Origin: Apiotrichum sp. Y4204
Lineage: Eukaryota > Basidiomycota > Tremellomycetes > Trichosporonales > Trichosporonaceae
Reading direction: 5' to 3'
Assembly: GCA_025531455.1 (NCBI GenBank)
Contig: JAMYHL010000001.1
Location: forward strand, 124,001 to 188,000
Length of the DNA stretch: 64,000 nt
The translations under genes and the position numbers were made by a program. The notes under the pieces were generated by a model that was not told the origin of the DNA, searched no databases, and worked only from the letters and a program-made list of their open reading frames with translations. Below, piece after piece: positions 33,957-44,695 of this stretch. How positions within the stretch are numbered: position 1 is the stretch's first letter; the number at the start of each line of letters is the position of its first letter.

Positions 33957-36259
33957 TTTTGTTGCGAATTGGTAACAGTTGGAAGTGGGACACACAGAGC
34001 AGTGACGGGAACTGCAGCTGTTTTCTGCAATGCATACGGCAGGCGTTGTGATGAGACTCCGCTCCACCATCTCATGTTCGCTCGTCATCATCAGAGCGTG
34101 CATCAAGGCTCAGAGTTCCCTCCAAGTTCCAGGAACTTGTGGTGGCCATGGTGACCGTAACCCTGGGTCTTACTCACCTTGGGCCATCACGACGCCGTGT
34201 GCTGTACCACCGGTAGTGATGTGCGCATTATCACAAGTGCACCGTAGCTGCATAGCCAGATCAGCACGATGTCATCATGTCAGTAAGGCACGTTATGGTG
34301 GATGGAGGCACCGAACTGCCTCTTCTGGTTGGCAAGATCAAGATCCGGCGTCATTGTTGGGCCTTGGGGCCAGGCACCACTGGTTCAAACTGCTGTCATG
34401 GCAACGTGAGGCGGTGCAGTGGGATTCCAACGTGGCCGAGGGGGTTCACTGACAGTAGTATTCCAACAAACTGAATCCAGACCGTGCGGAGCTCTTATCG
34501 TGATGAACGTCGCGTACAGTGAAACACGTGTGACGAGACATGCCACAGTCTACCAGGTACTGCCCTCTCAATTGGGAGTGCCGTCGCTGGGGGCCGTCAA
34601 GCCAGGCACATGACCTCACAATGCTGTTTTATGCGTGGGATGACCTTACTGTTCTTGTGGTGAGTAAGTCCAGGACGTTCTCAAGGCATGAACGGTGCAG
34701 GTGAGTGTGTGCTCGCTGGTCCCTCCAGGCGATAATCGCTCAAGGAGGTCTCGCGGCTTGTATTGGGACGCGCTGCGTCCCACTCGTTTAAGAATCCTGT
34801 TCTTCTGCACTGGACTTTGGTTGGTAGCGCGGCGCCCAATACCGGCCTGTCCACTAAGGCCGACCTGGCGTACCTGGCACCTGGCAGTTATCGCTCGTGA
34901 CTGGAGAAGCAAGTGGAAGGAGATGTTAGCATGGGTGACATGAAAGCAGTGCCGCTGAACTTCGATCACTCCCTCCACCACGCCCATTATGCCCCTCCAC
35001 ATCGCCCGCCTCTCGAGACTCGGCTCCTACGACGGCCACTTCTCTCGCTCGCCCTCCCAGAACCACTGACAACAGAGCAATACCATGGAGCTGTTGGCGG
35101 ACCTGTGCAGAACAACCTCAAGAGACATTGTAAGCCTTGTTATGTTTGCTGAGCTTCATACTGTGCCGTTTCGGTGCTGTAGGAGAGTGATGCCCACGAG
35201 TGTTATCAGATTCGTTAATCAAGTCAAAGTGAGATTCTCAGTTTCCCAGTATCAAGAAGCAGTGCGCTCCAATCTTACCGCAGAAGAGTCCAGGGGTGCG
35301 CCTACACGCTTGTAGCAGATCGATAAACTGCGAATCACGCATGGGCGGTTAAGACGCCCCGACCTGGTGAACAGAAAACGAATGGCTAGTAAAGAGTAGT
35401 ACTGGCAGAATGAGTTTATGTATCTTGTGCTATGGATCGAACGGCATCGCTGCGTGTAGTGCGTCCTTCACCGTCATCCACATTCTGCATGCTACCGTTC
35501 ATGGTCATTTGCCCCCGCCCACACCGCGCTCAGACGACGCCTATTGTCGTTAACCTTGTTAACATCCGCTTGGTCTTGAATTCCCTGAAAAGCTGGGCAA
35601 GGCTGGCTGCAGCTGGCTGGCTGCTGGCTGCCAAAGGTGTCCGGGATTGCAACTGTAGCCAAACTCTTCTGAAACTTCTGGATCGGATGCGGAATCCTGT
35701 TCCTGACCCTGGTGCTTGCCGCGCGGATGAGAGCTCATCTTGTGCGCCTTCCGCACCAGCAACTCACTGCATTCGGACAGTGTGAGAGGTCGATTGCAAG
35801 GGTTCAGAAGGTACCCGATGGTCCTCAGGAGTTGGATACCGTTAGCCCATACGTCGGGCCGTGCCCCGCCCCCAGGGTTTCCACTGACATTGTATTGATG
35901 CGATGCGATCCCAGTGTTTGTTGGGCTCAAGTGCGGCTATCTCCATCCCGTGTCTATGTGGTGTGAAACGTTGACGGGAAGGAGAAGGAAAGAAGACTTT
36001 CCTTACACCGGTCTACAAAGCCAAACAAGAAGCTCGGCAGCAAGTAACTGCCGAGCTGCCGAATCGGCACAGGAGACGTAGTGGTACTGTACATCGGTAT
36101 TTGATGGGCTCATCATCACACCGACAAATCATTCAAAAGCTCCAGGTCTGTGGTTGCGCCATCGGGTCCACTTCCCGACAAGCAGCAAGAAAAATGAGTG
36201 TCCTTAGTTATATGCATGGAGGGTAGATAGATTAACAGTGTCCAGATCTAAAGCAGAAA
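33957..36259. other. Unassigned, fragments only
   Basis: Minus-strand fragments suggest gene relics. Around 34215-34430 there are cysteine-rich pieces (ESHCTASRCHDSSLNQWC and RCTCDNAHITTGG) that could be exons of another small secreted protein, but I cannot build a full model. A kinase-like piece near 35700-35900 is listed separately. No intact gene is supported. Confidence 0.35.
35700..35900 (-). pseudogene. Possible protein-kinase fragment
   Basis: The minus-strand frame contains GARPDVWANGIQLLRTIGYLLNP, which resembles kinase subdomain IX (DxWxxGxxLxxLLTGxxP). No ATP-binding or catalytic loop is found nearby, so if real it is a remnant. Chance similarity is possible. Confidence 0.2.
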
Positions 36260-37084
36260 TTAGAAAAGCGCGGCGGCGACCGAAACGGCAAGGAGACCGA
36301 GGGAGGCGACGGCGCGAGACTGCAAGGGTTAGCAGGCGGTTTCACTAAACTTGAGATTGCAGCAATTACTCACGTTAGCACCGTTGGCCGGGGGAGGCAT
36401 GTTGGGCTGGTTCTGGGTGTTGGGCGCGCTGCCGGCTGTGTTGAACGGGTTGGCGGCACCGCTCATGCTGGCGCCGCCATTGCTGCCGTTGAAGCTGATA
36501 CCCTGCGGCTGGTTGGTACCGGTGTTGCCGTTGTTAGTGTTGCTGTTGCCGAAAGAGGACGGCGAGGCGGTGCTGGGGTTGTTGTTGACGTTGGTGGCGC
36601 CAGCCGAGCCTCCCTTGTTCTTGCCCAGCGCCTGGCAGCTTGACTTGAGCTGGCTGACAGTAGAACCGAGATTGGCACCGGAAGCATCCAGACAGGTGAC
36701 GCAGCTGTCCAGTGCCGCCATGTTTGCCTGGGTGTGTTAGTACCTCTGGCGTACGGAAGAAGGCACCAAGCTATCAGTGCGCAAGGTGGTACATCGAGCA
36801 GGCAATGGTGGGACTCGACTCACGTTGCAGACGGCGTCGAGGCACGCATCGGTGCTTCCGGAGAAGCATGCGTCGGCGGCAGAAGTGAAAGCCTGGCACT
36901 GGGACATGCAGTTCGAAGGGAGGCCTCCTGCGAGCTGGCGTGCCAGGAGGTTAGGTTTGGCGACGGTCGCGGCAGAGGCAACGACGACTGTGGCGGTTAG
37001 AAAGTTGTCCCAAGTCGAAGCATGTTCCGAAGATACACGGAAGCACTTACCGAAGGACGAGGCGACAATGGTGTTGAAGAGCAT
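36260..37084 (-). CDS. Eight-cysteine secreted GPI-type protein with Asn/Gly linker, family member E
   Basis: Four exons: 37084-37051, 36987-36824, 36727-36374, 36319-36260; 203 residues. The 34-nt first exon (MLFNTIVASSF) has its intron at the same place in the signal peptide. The cysteine array is NCMSQC, DACFS, DACLD, AVC, SCVTC and SSC, the same order as A-C. The linker is long and rich in Asn, Gly, Thr and Ser (about 100 residues), then a tail RAVASLGLLAVSVAAALF. This member resembles the widespread basidiomycete type of small GPI surface protein most closely. A strong TATA box (TATAAAA on the minus strand, 37151-37157) lies about 70 bp upstream. Confidence 0.85.
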
Positions 37085-38380
37085 GATGGGCCGGTGAGTT
37101 GCGTTGAGAGAGTTCAGAGAGCTGGGGAGTTGCTGTATCCAGTGAAGCCCTTTTATACTCTTTGGTGTCGCGTTTAGCCTGGCCAGTCCTTCTTGAATTG
37201 TTTGAAGGCTTTCGATCTGCCTCTGTCCTTCAACCCCACTCCCCTCAACCCCGCCGCCCCATCCCTCCGTCAGGCAGCCAAGTTCGCTTTCCGACGGAGC
37301 AGCAGCCTTCCGCACTCTGTTACAAGGGTCAGACGCACCGGAGATTGGGTCCCAGATTGCGCTGTTGCGACGCGCTGTGGCAAGAGAACCGTATATTCGG
37401 GATAACCTTCTTAGCATCTGTACTTACAATTTACGGGATCCGGGCCGAAACGGCTCCGAGAGGGGTAAGGGACCGGGTGATCCAGAAAAGCCCGTACGTC
37501 TTTGTGATGCGTCCCACTTTGTTCCAACCCCGAAACGGCTACCGCACTCGACTGCTCCTGGGCTTCCGCTCGTTCTCCCATGTGGCTGCACTGCCGTAGG
37601 GGTAGTCGAGACCATCGATTCAGGCTTTCGCAGGAATTTGTCGGTAGGAAATGCCAACACGGACCAGGAACAAAGGGTGGGTTCATCGAGAGCTGGGAGT
37701 TTTGGCCCACATTCGCTTCCGACGGATTTAACAGCCTCCCTGGATGTCTCTCGTTGTGGAAACATAAGGTGGACGCGTCTCTGGACGCGTACTCTGCTAA
37801 CCATGATTTAACACACGTGGGGACTAATCCAAGAAAGCTTAAAAGCCTTGTGAGCCCTGAGCAGACGCGGTCAGTTGAGACCGTTGGTGTCCAGTCCAGG
37901 CCTTTGACCCCAGCAACATCCACACACCCCATACCGCTTGTGCATCGCATTTAATGTTCCGAGGAGGCGATCGTTTATGGAGTGCACAGCGTCCGCACTG
38001 TCTCTCCGCACAGGCGTAAGTGAGGAACAAAGCTAACAAAGCGTCGTGAGCGTCGGGTACCTCAAGTTTACATTGTCACATCACAGCATTAACTAACGAA
38101 CTGATCTCTTGCCTGTTGACCATAACGTATAAATGTTTCCAATGTTTCCGTGTGCGTTTCTTGTCTTCATTTGCTGTTCCGTGTTTCTGAACTTTGTTAT
38201 TCCACGGTCTGCGAGTAGTAGGGCGGTTGAATATTAGAAAGTCGGGCGCGAATTCAACGAGGCAGGTCAAAAAACGTATAATTGGGATGGACGGCCACAA
38301 TGAGGTCCTTCAGCCTGTGAACTGTCAGTATGCTTTATGGCTGATGCTATTGAATGACAGTGAAGGTCACCCTTTGACAT
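37085..38380. other. Intergenic, no gene seen
   Basis: Promoter of member E and the region 3' of member F. Overlapping open frames on both strands (37411-37950 and others) show no domain. Confidence 0.45.
37151..37157 (-). promoter_or_regulatory. TATA box of family member E
   Basis: TATAAAA on the minus strand, about 70 bp before the start codon. Confidence 0.6.
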
Positions 38381-38966
38381 TTACGTACACTGGCAGCCAG
38401 CAGTATTCCACTCGTTTATGACAGTCAGGTTGGCTTCGTTGCAAATCTCGACCAGTTCAGCAATCGCGGTTAAGGTCACATCGGAGTCCGTGCCCAGGCA
38501 GGCGTCGCACCTCCGGTACTCTGCAAGGTTGTTCCACTGTAACGGTAAGCGACGAGGGACTAAAACCTTGATCACTACTGCTCGTCCACAAATGGGGCAC
38601 TCTTAACAGTCCTGGCTCTTGACCGGATTAACGCCACCCTCGCCAGGCAGTATACTCACGTCGCAAATGGTCAACAGGCACGGCACGGTGGTGTTGTACA
38701 CCATGTTCCCCGTCTCGCTGCAAATCACTTTGGCGACACTCAGGGACTCGCAAGTGCGTTCGCAAGTGCTGTGAGACCTGGGCTTGAGGAAATGGAATGA
38801 CATGGCAGCCGCACTCTTAGAAGAGGAGGCGGGGAGCGGAGTGGCCCATGTGGCTACGGCGGCTGGGAGTTAGGAGTCATTGTATAAAAGTTTGAACACG
38901 GAGTTCAGAGACACATGAAGTGTCAAACTTACCGAGCACGGTGAACAGGACGGTGTCGACGAGCAT
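38381..38966 (-). CDS. Eight-cysteine secreted protein, family member F (tail uncertain)
   Basis: Exons 38966-38933, 38862-38660 and 38536-38381; 130 residues if translation stops at 38381. The first exon is once more 34 nt (MLVDTVLFTVL) and the first two introns sit as in the other members. Cysteines are TCERTC, ICS, PCLL, ICD, RCDAC and ICN, in family order, plus two at the end (GCQC). No hydrophobic tail was found: splicing from 38388 or 38390 to acceptors near 38315-38322 gives only short non-hydrophobic ends. Either this copy is soluble, or its GPI exon is lost. A TATAAAA box (minus strand, 39041-39047) lies about 75 bp upstream. Confidence 0.7.
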
Positions 38967-39040
38967 ATTGCGTGCTGTTAAAGTTGAGCGAGGACAAGAG
39001 AGGATGTGGCTTGGAGTGCAAATCGCTGTGTCATGTTCCA

Positions 39041-39047
39041 TTTTATA
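39041..39047 (-). promoter_or_regulatory. TATA box of family member F
   Basis: TATAAAA on the minus strand, about 75 bp before the start codon. Confidence 0.55.
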
Positions 39048-39975
39048 TCGTGCTCGAGCACTCCCTTCCGCGTTTCTGTTTCGTTCAACATCCTCATACT
39101 CCCATCTCTCACTGCCCTCATGACAGGCTTACGCGTCCTTCGAAAGACTTGAGAACATCACGAACCAACATACATTCCCCTTCTCCCCAGAGTATGAGCT
39201 CAGCATTCTCTTGGCGGTGTAATGTATAGCACTGGTGCCTGGCTGTGCAGAGGCGCAGTACCATATTCCATTCCGACACTTGCAGTCTGGAAGCAAAATA
39301 AGCACCACGCACCGAGGTCACATGCACTCGGAGTTTTCTGGATGTGCTAATTAGCACCACAGCCATACGCCACAGAGCAGTGTGGTATTGCCCAGTGGAG
39401 CTGGCCGATAATAATGCGCAGCGCCGCAGCACTGCCGGAGTTACAGAAGGTTCGTAGGGGGGGAATGGCCTGAGAACTGGAAGCATTGTGGAGGCTTCTA
39501 GCGTCCGAGGTTAAGAAGGTTGTCGACAATAAACTACTGAAACTACTGAACTGAAAAACGCTTGACACTACGGAGGCTGTACGATTGCATCGCTGCTGTG
39601 GAGCCCACAGCCCTACAGCAGGCTCCACAGCCGTACAGCAACCGGATAAAAGGCAATATATGCGATCATCATTGATTGATTGCAGACAATATGATATTGG
39701 AGTGCGTCAAAGAGTGTCGGGATGTCATTGTTGCGCAGTGAGACTGGAGTGGGGATCAGAAGGACGCGCGGCCTCCGAACTGTCGTTGATCACATCCCCA
39801 TAGCTCTCGATCACTCTCGTGTCGTTGGAGTCGCCATTCGAACTAAGCTTTCTTAGACGCTCACGCAAGACCATTCCGCGCTCTGTGGAGCACATCGGGC
39901 AGGGCAAGTAGCACAAAGAACAGACAGTGGCATACCCCTTTTCTGATGGATCCTCTCCCGGCGGCTCTGAACAGG

Positions 39976-40060
39976 GAGCACTGTCTTCTGGAAAGCACTG
40001 TCGTCTGGCAAGCAATGTCTTCTGGCAAGCCCTGTTCTCTGGCAAGCACTGCCTTCTGGC
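39976..40060. repeat. Five-copy 17-bp tandem repeat
   Basis: Five consecutive copies of a unit like AGCACTGTCTTCTGGCA with one to four differences per copy. Because 17 is not a multiple of three, it shifts frame at each copy and is unlikely to be a coding repeat. Confidence 0.9.
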
Positions 40061-41153
40061 ATGTGTGATTGCTCCGTTCATTGGAGTTTTCGGTTTGTCC
40101 TGCATCCGGACCGATTCTGCATTTCAACCACACTCGCGCAAGTACTGCTGAGTGTGGCTGCCTAAACTCAGGCTCACCAACGCTTTGTCCCGAGTAGTCT
40201 GGAAGGTGGCTGTGTCTATCCGTGTTGGCTCGGCGTTGGCAGCTTGGCCACTGAACCTTCTGCTACGTTCTATCGCGTCTGCCGCAAACTGGGATTACAA
40301 CGCGGATGTCGCACGCCTTGTAACCTTCGAGGCTCTAGTCTCTGTGGCAGCGGGTGATGAAGGGGGGGAGGGGGGCCGCGGTGCAGCGAAGGTGGCGAGC
40401 AGTGAAATCAGCGCGCAGATCAGAATGACAGCTTAACTTGTCGGTAGCCACTATCAGTCTTTTCTCTCGTTTCTTCGAAGCAAGACACGGAGAAGAATAG
40501 TCGACCGTCTCGCAAAGGCGCAACTTCTGACTCTCCTCTGGTATGGGCATGCCAGGAATCCGGATGAAAAATCGGGAGGACTGCTACAGGCACGCAACAA
40601 CGCTCTGATGACCACATTCTGCATGGTCTTCACGTGTGTTCTTCATTTTAGAGTTTCTGGTGAGAGTTTCACGCTACACAACGGCGTCGTCAGGCACTGT
40701 CAGTAGCGAGTTAGTCCTTGGATTCTCGTCCATCTCGACTTGTCACGATTCTTTTGTGGTTTCGAAATGGGACGACCGGCCCAACGGTCGGCCTTAGTAC
40801 AGTGGAAGCGTGGTGCGTGCCCCCCCTGAAGAGTTGGAATGGTCCGAACGTGCTACCCACGATCATAACCTGATTTGTGGTGCTCGGCTTGAAGTGCAAC
40901 ATCCGGTTTGAGGTACCAAACGTCGAGGGTGGGTGCTGTAATGACGATGAGAGGCACCGATAACAAGCTCTTACATGCACGTGAGGAAACTGGTGAACCT
41001 GGGCGACTTATGTCTGGACGACTTTGGACATTGCCCAATGTGTGTTGGACCTTGGAGCTGGGGGGTGTCGCTGCCAAGACAGCATGTCTAGGTTACCAGC
41101 AACCTTGTCTATGCATGTGACCTTCTGAACACAGCGTCCACGGATCCATGCTT

Positions 41154-41159
41154 TATAAG
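41154..41159 (+). promoter_or_regulatory. TATA-like box before the gene at 41208
   Basis: TATAAG, about 50 bp before the start codon. Confidence 0.5.
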
Positions 41160-41207
41160 GGCATCGACTCATGAGGTCCTCGAAACTACATAGCCCCAGC
41201 CTTCAAC

Positions 41208-41716
41208 ATGTCTTCGGCAGTCTCGTTGTCCAGCGATATCGCAGTCTCGACCACCACCACGGCAAACACCTCTATAGTGACCAATGCGGATACACCGGGT
41301 ATGTGCTTGCGCGTCAACCCGCGGTGGCCCAACACTACCACCAATCCTGGAGCCCTGGTCTGCGCCCATCTCCCTTGTGGCCGTGACACAAACCGAACCC
41401 TCGCCGGCAAGGCCGGCGCCACGGAGAGCTGCTGCCTCCGGTTCGACGGCCAGCTGTGGGTAGACAACCACGACACCGAGTACAGCGGGCCCGCAGTTGC
41501 TCAAGCATTCCACCCACGCTCAACTGCCTACTTCCCAATCCCAAAGACGGCGATGAGGAAGAGTTTAGACTATGCCTCAATAGGGGCGAGCAGAGGGGAT
41601 GCGTTGCTGTTCATTGCTCCTTGGCGAACGGGCGCAGCTCCGCGACGAGATCCATTTCCGTCCGGCACGCTGTAGTTGGTCTCGTTGTCCTCGTAGCCCT
41701 CGCTGTTGTAACGTAG
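41208..41716 (+). CDS. Cysteine-rich protein with hydrophobic C-terminal tail
   Basis: The first exon begins MSSAVSLSSDIAVSTTTT and codes a cysteine-rich segment (PGMCLRVNPRWPNTTTN, VCAHLPCG, ESCCLRFDGQLWVDNHD) with N-glycosylation sites. A frame change after about 41490 implies an intron, and the second exon in another frame codes FRLCLNRGEQRGCVAVHCSLAN and ends with a hydrophobic tail, HAVVGLVVLVALAVVT. The joined product has eight cysteines, but in a different order from the minus-strand family. No N-terminal signal peptide is visible, so it is either tail-anchored or an upstream exon is missed. Exact splice sites are not fixed: a GTTGCT donor near 41494 is weak, and reading straight on gives a 155-residue protein ending at 41675. 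Confidence 0.45.
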
Positions 41717-42356
41717 TGCAGGCTATGATAGCCTTCGTACCCCGAGTTTGCGAGATAGTATGTTTATGCAGATACGGAAACGAGACAGCTGAGCTCGAAG
41801 CTGGTCCCACGCAGCCCACGCGTCCGCAACTGGAACGAGGTGTTATCCAACAATGAGGTAGAGCATTATTGTGCCAGCTTCTTGGCGCACCCTGTTCTCG
41901 TTCGTCCAGCTGCGTTATTTTCTCCTGAGCGTTCCCTTGTTCCGTTCTGTAGCTCTTCACTTGCCCCTGGCACCACACGACAACGTATCGGAATCATAGC
42001 CCTTGTAGCTGCGGTGCAACCAACCGCGCCGGAAGGTCGCAAGGGTTTCTGTCGGTGAAGTCTACAGTGCATTAACAGCACGCAGATCACTGCCGATAAG
42101 CATGATAAGCCGTGTTGTTTCTCGATCTCGTTGTCGCTTTATCTGTGCAACAGTGCGCACGTGATGCAGAATGTGGAGACCAACGAAATTGATGACGACA
42201 ACAACGACGGAATGCGGTATGACGTCGTCTCCGAGATACGTCCTAGCCTCGGCCCGACAACTGTTTGCGACTACCAAAGCCCAACTGCAGACATGAGACG
42301 AGCTCGATGTCTCGATTTCAATCTTGTCCCCCATCTATCCAACAGTCACTGAAATC
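41717..42356. other. Intergenic, promoter of the cation channel
   Basis: No gene seen between the cysteine-rich protein and the channel start. Confidence 0.5.
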
Positions 42357-44564
42357 ATGAGCGACATTGTGAGGCATCTGTTGAGTACGACTGCTGATGC
42401 GCAGGATGTCGAGGATCGGCGGTCGTTCACCAGCACGGCGTCGCTCGAGCCGGAGCCGGATACTGTTACCTGTACGTCCGGTCGATGCGTCCCTCATGCT
42501 AACGTGCTCTAGTGATTATACGCCGAGTGCGCGCAATGACCAATGTCCTGCTTCCCATCCAGGTGGAATTGGACGATATTACGTCCCCGACCTCTGACAT
42601 TGTCACCCCGCAAGTCGTCAAGGCATACTACAAGGCCGGAGGGGACTTTTGCGAATCTGTTCCATTCTGGTATGGTTGATGCAGAAGCGCCATCGCTCAC
42701 ACTAGTCTCCTAGCTGCACGGCGCATGTTCCTCGAAGAAGGCCAAACAAACCAGGCGGATTATCAAGAGAATCTGTGCCGAGCGACAGCGTGTGAGATGG
42801 TTGCGCGGCGGCTGACCCACGATGTGCCCCGTCATCGACTACCCAGCGTTATGAGCACACGCCTGCGGTATACCCAGCGCGATGGAGATACCTCTGCAGC
42901 GACGTGTGCTCTAGAGCTTGCGATTGATCAACATTGTACAGTGCGTCACCCGGTGTAACGCGCGCTGACCGCAGCTCTTCCTTTCATCAAACGAGGCTCA
43001 GACTGTTGTTCATGCGCTCTGGACCGGAGACTGGGTACAGTGTAACAATGGCGAGGGCGACATTGATTACGTTGAGTACCACAAGGCACAGGATCGTGGC
43101 GGATTCTGGGACCATTTCAACCCAAGTCGTCTGGCCGTACCGCGCTACCAGAACTACTTCAAGATTGTCGTCTGGCTAGTGTTTTTGTTCATCTACTCGC
43201 AAGCTGTGGAAAGGTATGGGCTGAGCCAACCTGATGATGTTAACAGCTTAGCCCTATCGAGGCGACTGATCCGCTCCACAAGTTTGACATCTGGGAGATT
43301 GCGCTTTACGTCATGACGTTTGCGTTCCTTATCGACGGTGCGTCCTCGTCTCATTCATTGAAACTGACAGATAGAGCTTCGCCGCGTCATCAAAGTACGG
43401 CGCACTTACTGACCATTGTTGACATCCAGAGCATTGGTATCTCATCCTCCATTGCGGTCCTCTTTGTGAGAACTCATATCTGCTATTCTGCTAATGCCAC
43501 TGTCAGAAATTCTGGACTATCAACAGTCTTATCACTTACGTCCTCCTGTTGAGCGCATTCATGCTGCGCGTTGCGGGAATCAGGTTGGATTCTGAGAGCG
43601 AGGAGCGCAAGGAGCTGCATTACCGCAGCTTCCAGATCCTTGCGTGCGTTGCACCGCTCATCTGGCTGCGTCTCATCACGGTGTTTGAGGGATTCAAGAC
43701 CGTGGGCGTGCTGCAGGTAGTGGTGTTCCGAATGCTGCGCGAGTCGGCCATCTTCTTCATACTTCTCGGCATCCTCGCCATTGGGTTTGTCCAGTCCATG
43801 TACGCTCTCGACATGGCCGACCAGGAAGTGGACGACTACGGCCTTTGGCAGCTGATCAACAATCTCGGTCGCGCAATCCTCGGCGACCCCGACTTTGACT
43901 CTGCCGCCAAGAACTTTGGACCTCCATACGGGACGATCGTGTACTACTTCTGGAACTTCCTGACGGTCATCATTCTGCTCAACATTCTTATCGCCCTCTT
44001 CGGAACCGCGTACGGGGTGATCTACGACAACGCGACGGATGAATACCTCACATTCTTTGCAGGCAAGACGATTGATATGAGTAAGGATCCCTCAAAATGA
44101 CAGCATCTGACCCCCCTAGTTCGTGCACCAGACCGATTCGTGTATCCCCCGCCATTCAATATCATCGAGGTGTTCTTTATCGTCCCTCTTGAGCCAATTA
44201 TCAGCAGGAAGACATACGTTGCCATCAACAAGGCCGTAATGACATTCATCTTCTTCATCCCACTGTCGCTCATCGCCTTGTACGAGTCGGGAGCCCACTC
44301 TCGGCGTGGTCTGCTTCACGACTATTTTGCCGAACCGATCGCGGAGGACGATGAGGACCCCAACGTGCGCAATCCAGAATCTCACGACCCGAGCGGTAAA
44401 GTGACGATAACACGCTTTGAAGATCTCGTCAAAGTATTCCCAGAGTAAGTGACCTGCGTGATATTGCTGACATCTGCACCACCGCGAGCACCGACTCGGA
44501 GATTCTCGAAGAGCTCTCTAAAATCCACAAGCGGCTGGATGAATTGGAAGGCAAGAATCGCTAG
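42357..44564 (+). CDS. YVC1: TRP-family vacuolar cation channel (Yvc1/TRPY type)
   Basis: Ten exons: 42357-42471, 42513-42674, 42714-42940, 42975-43213, 43252-43337, 43375-43394, 43430-43465, 43507-44080, 44120-44444, 44489-44564; 619 residues. A soluble N-terminal domain carries the fungal TRPY blocks (ATACEMVARRL, HCTLFLSSNEAQTVVHALW). Membrane helices follow, among them YFKIVVWLVFLFIYSQAVE, DIWEIALYVMTFAFLID, VLLLSAFMLRV and ESAIFFILLGILAIGFV; the pore region is around LGRAILGDPDFDSAAKNFGPPYG, and the last helix is FWNFLTVIILLNILIALF. It ends in a short coiled coil (EILEELSKIHKRLDELEG). The family releases Ca2+ from the vacuole on osmotic shock. Exons of 20 and 36 nt are notable. The splice after residue 92 uses a GTTGAT donor, the only non-standard one; homology to the FWYAARRMF block supports it. 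Confidence 0.88.
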
Positions 44565-44695
44565 AGCTGATTACAACGGAAATTCGCCCCAATTAAAAAT
44601 GCTTCATGCAACAACCTCGTCTCATGTGTGACTAATTCGTATCTGGCTAACTATCCATTTCTCATTGCGCCAATTACCTTTCCCATTGCGAGCGC

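Larger units (their letters stand above)
38967..41207. other. Unassigned accessory DNA
   Basis: No model could be built. A minus-strand frame (40105-39725) contains SLCYLPCPMCS and crosses a 17-bp tandem repeat; another near 40435 reads LICALISLLATFAAP like a signal peptide but has no linked start. A two-copy direct repeat (CCACAGCCSTACAGCA) lies near 39604-39640. Confidence 0.4.

Noticed and set aside
40152..40436. Plus-strand frame of 94 codons
   Set aside because: No domain and no start context; the opposite strand reads like a signal peptide, but neither can be completed.
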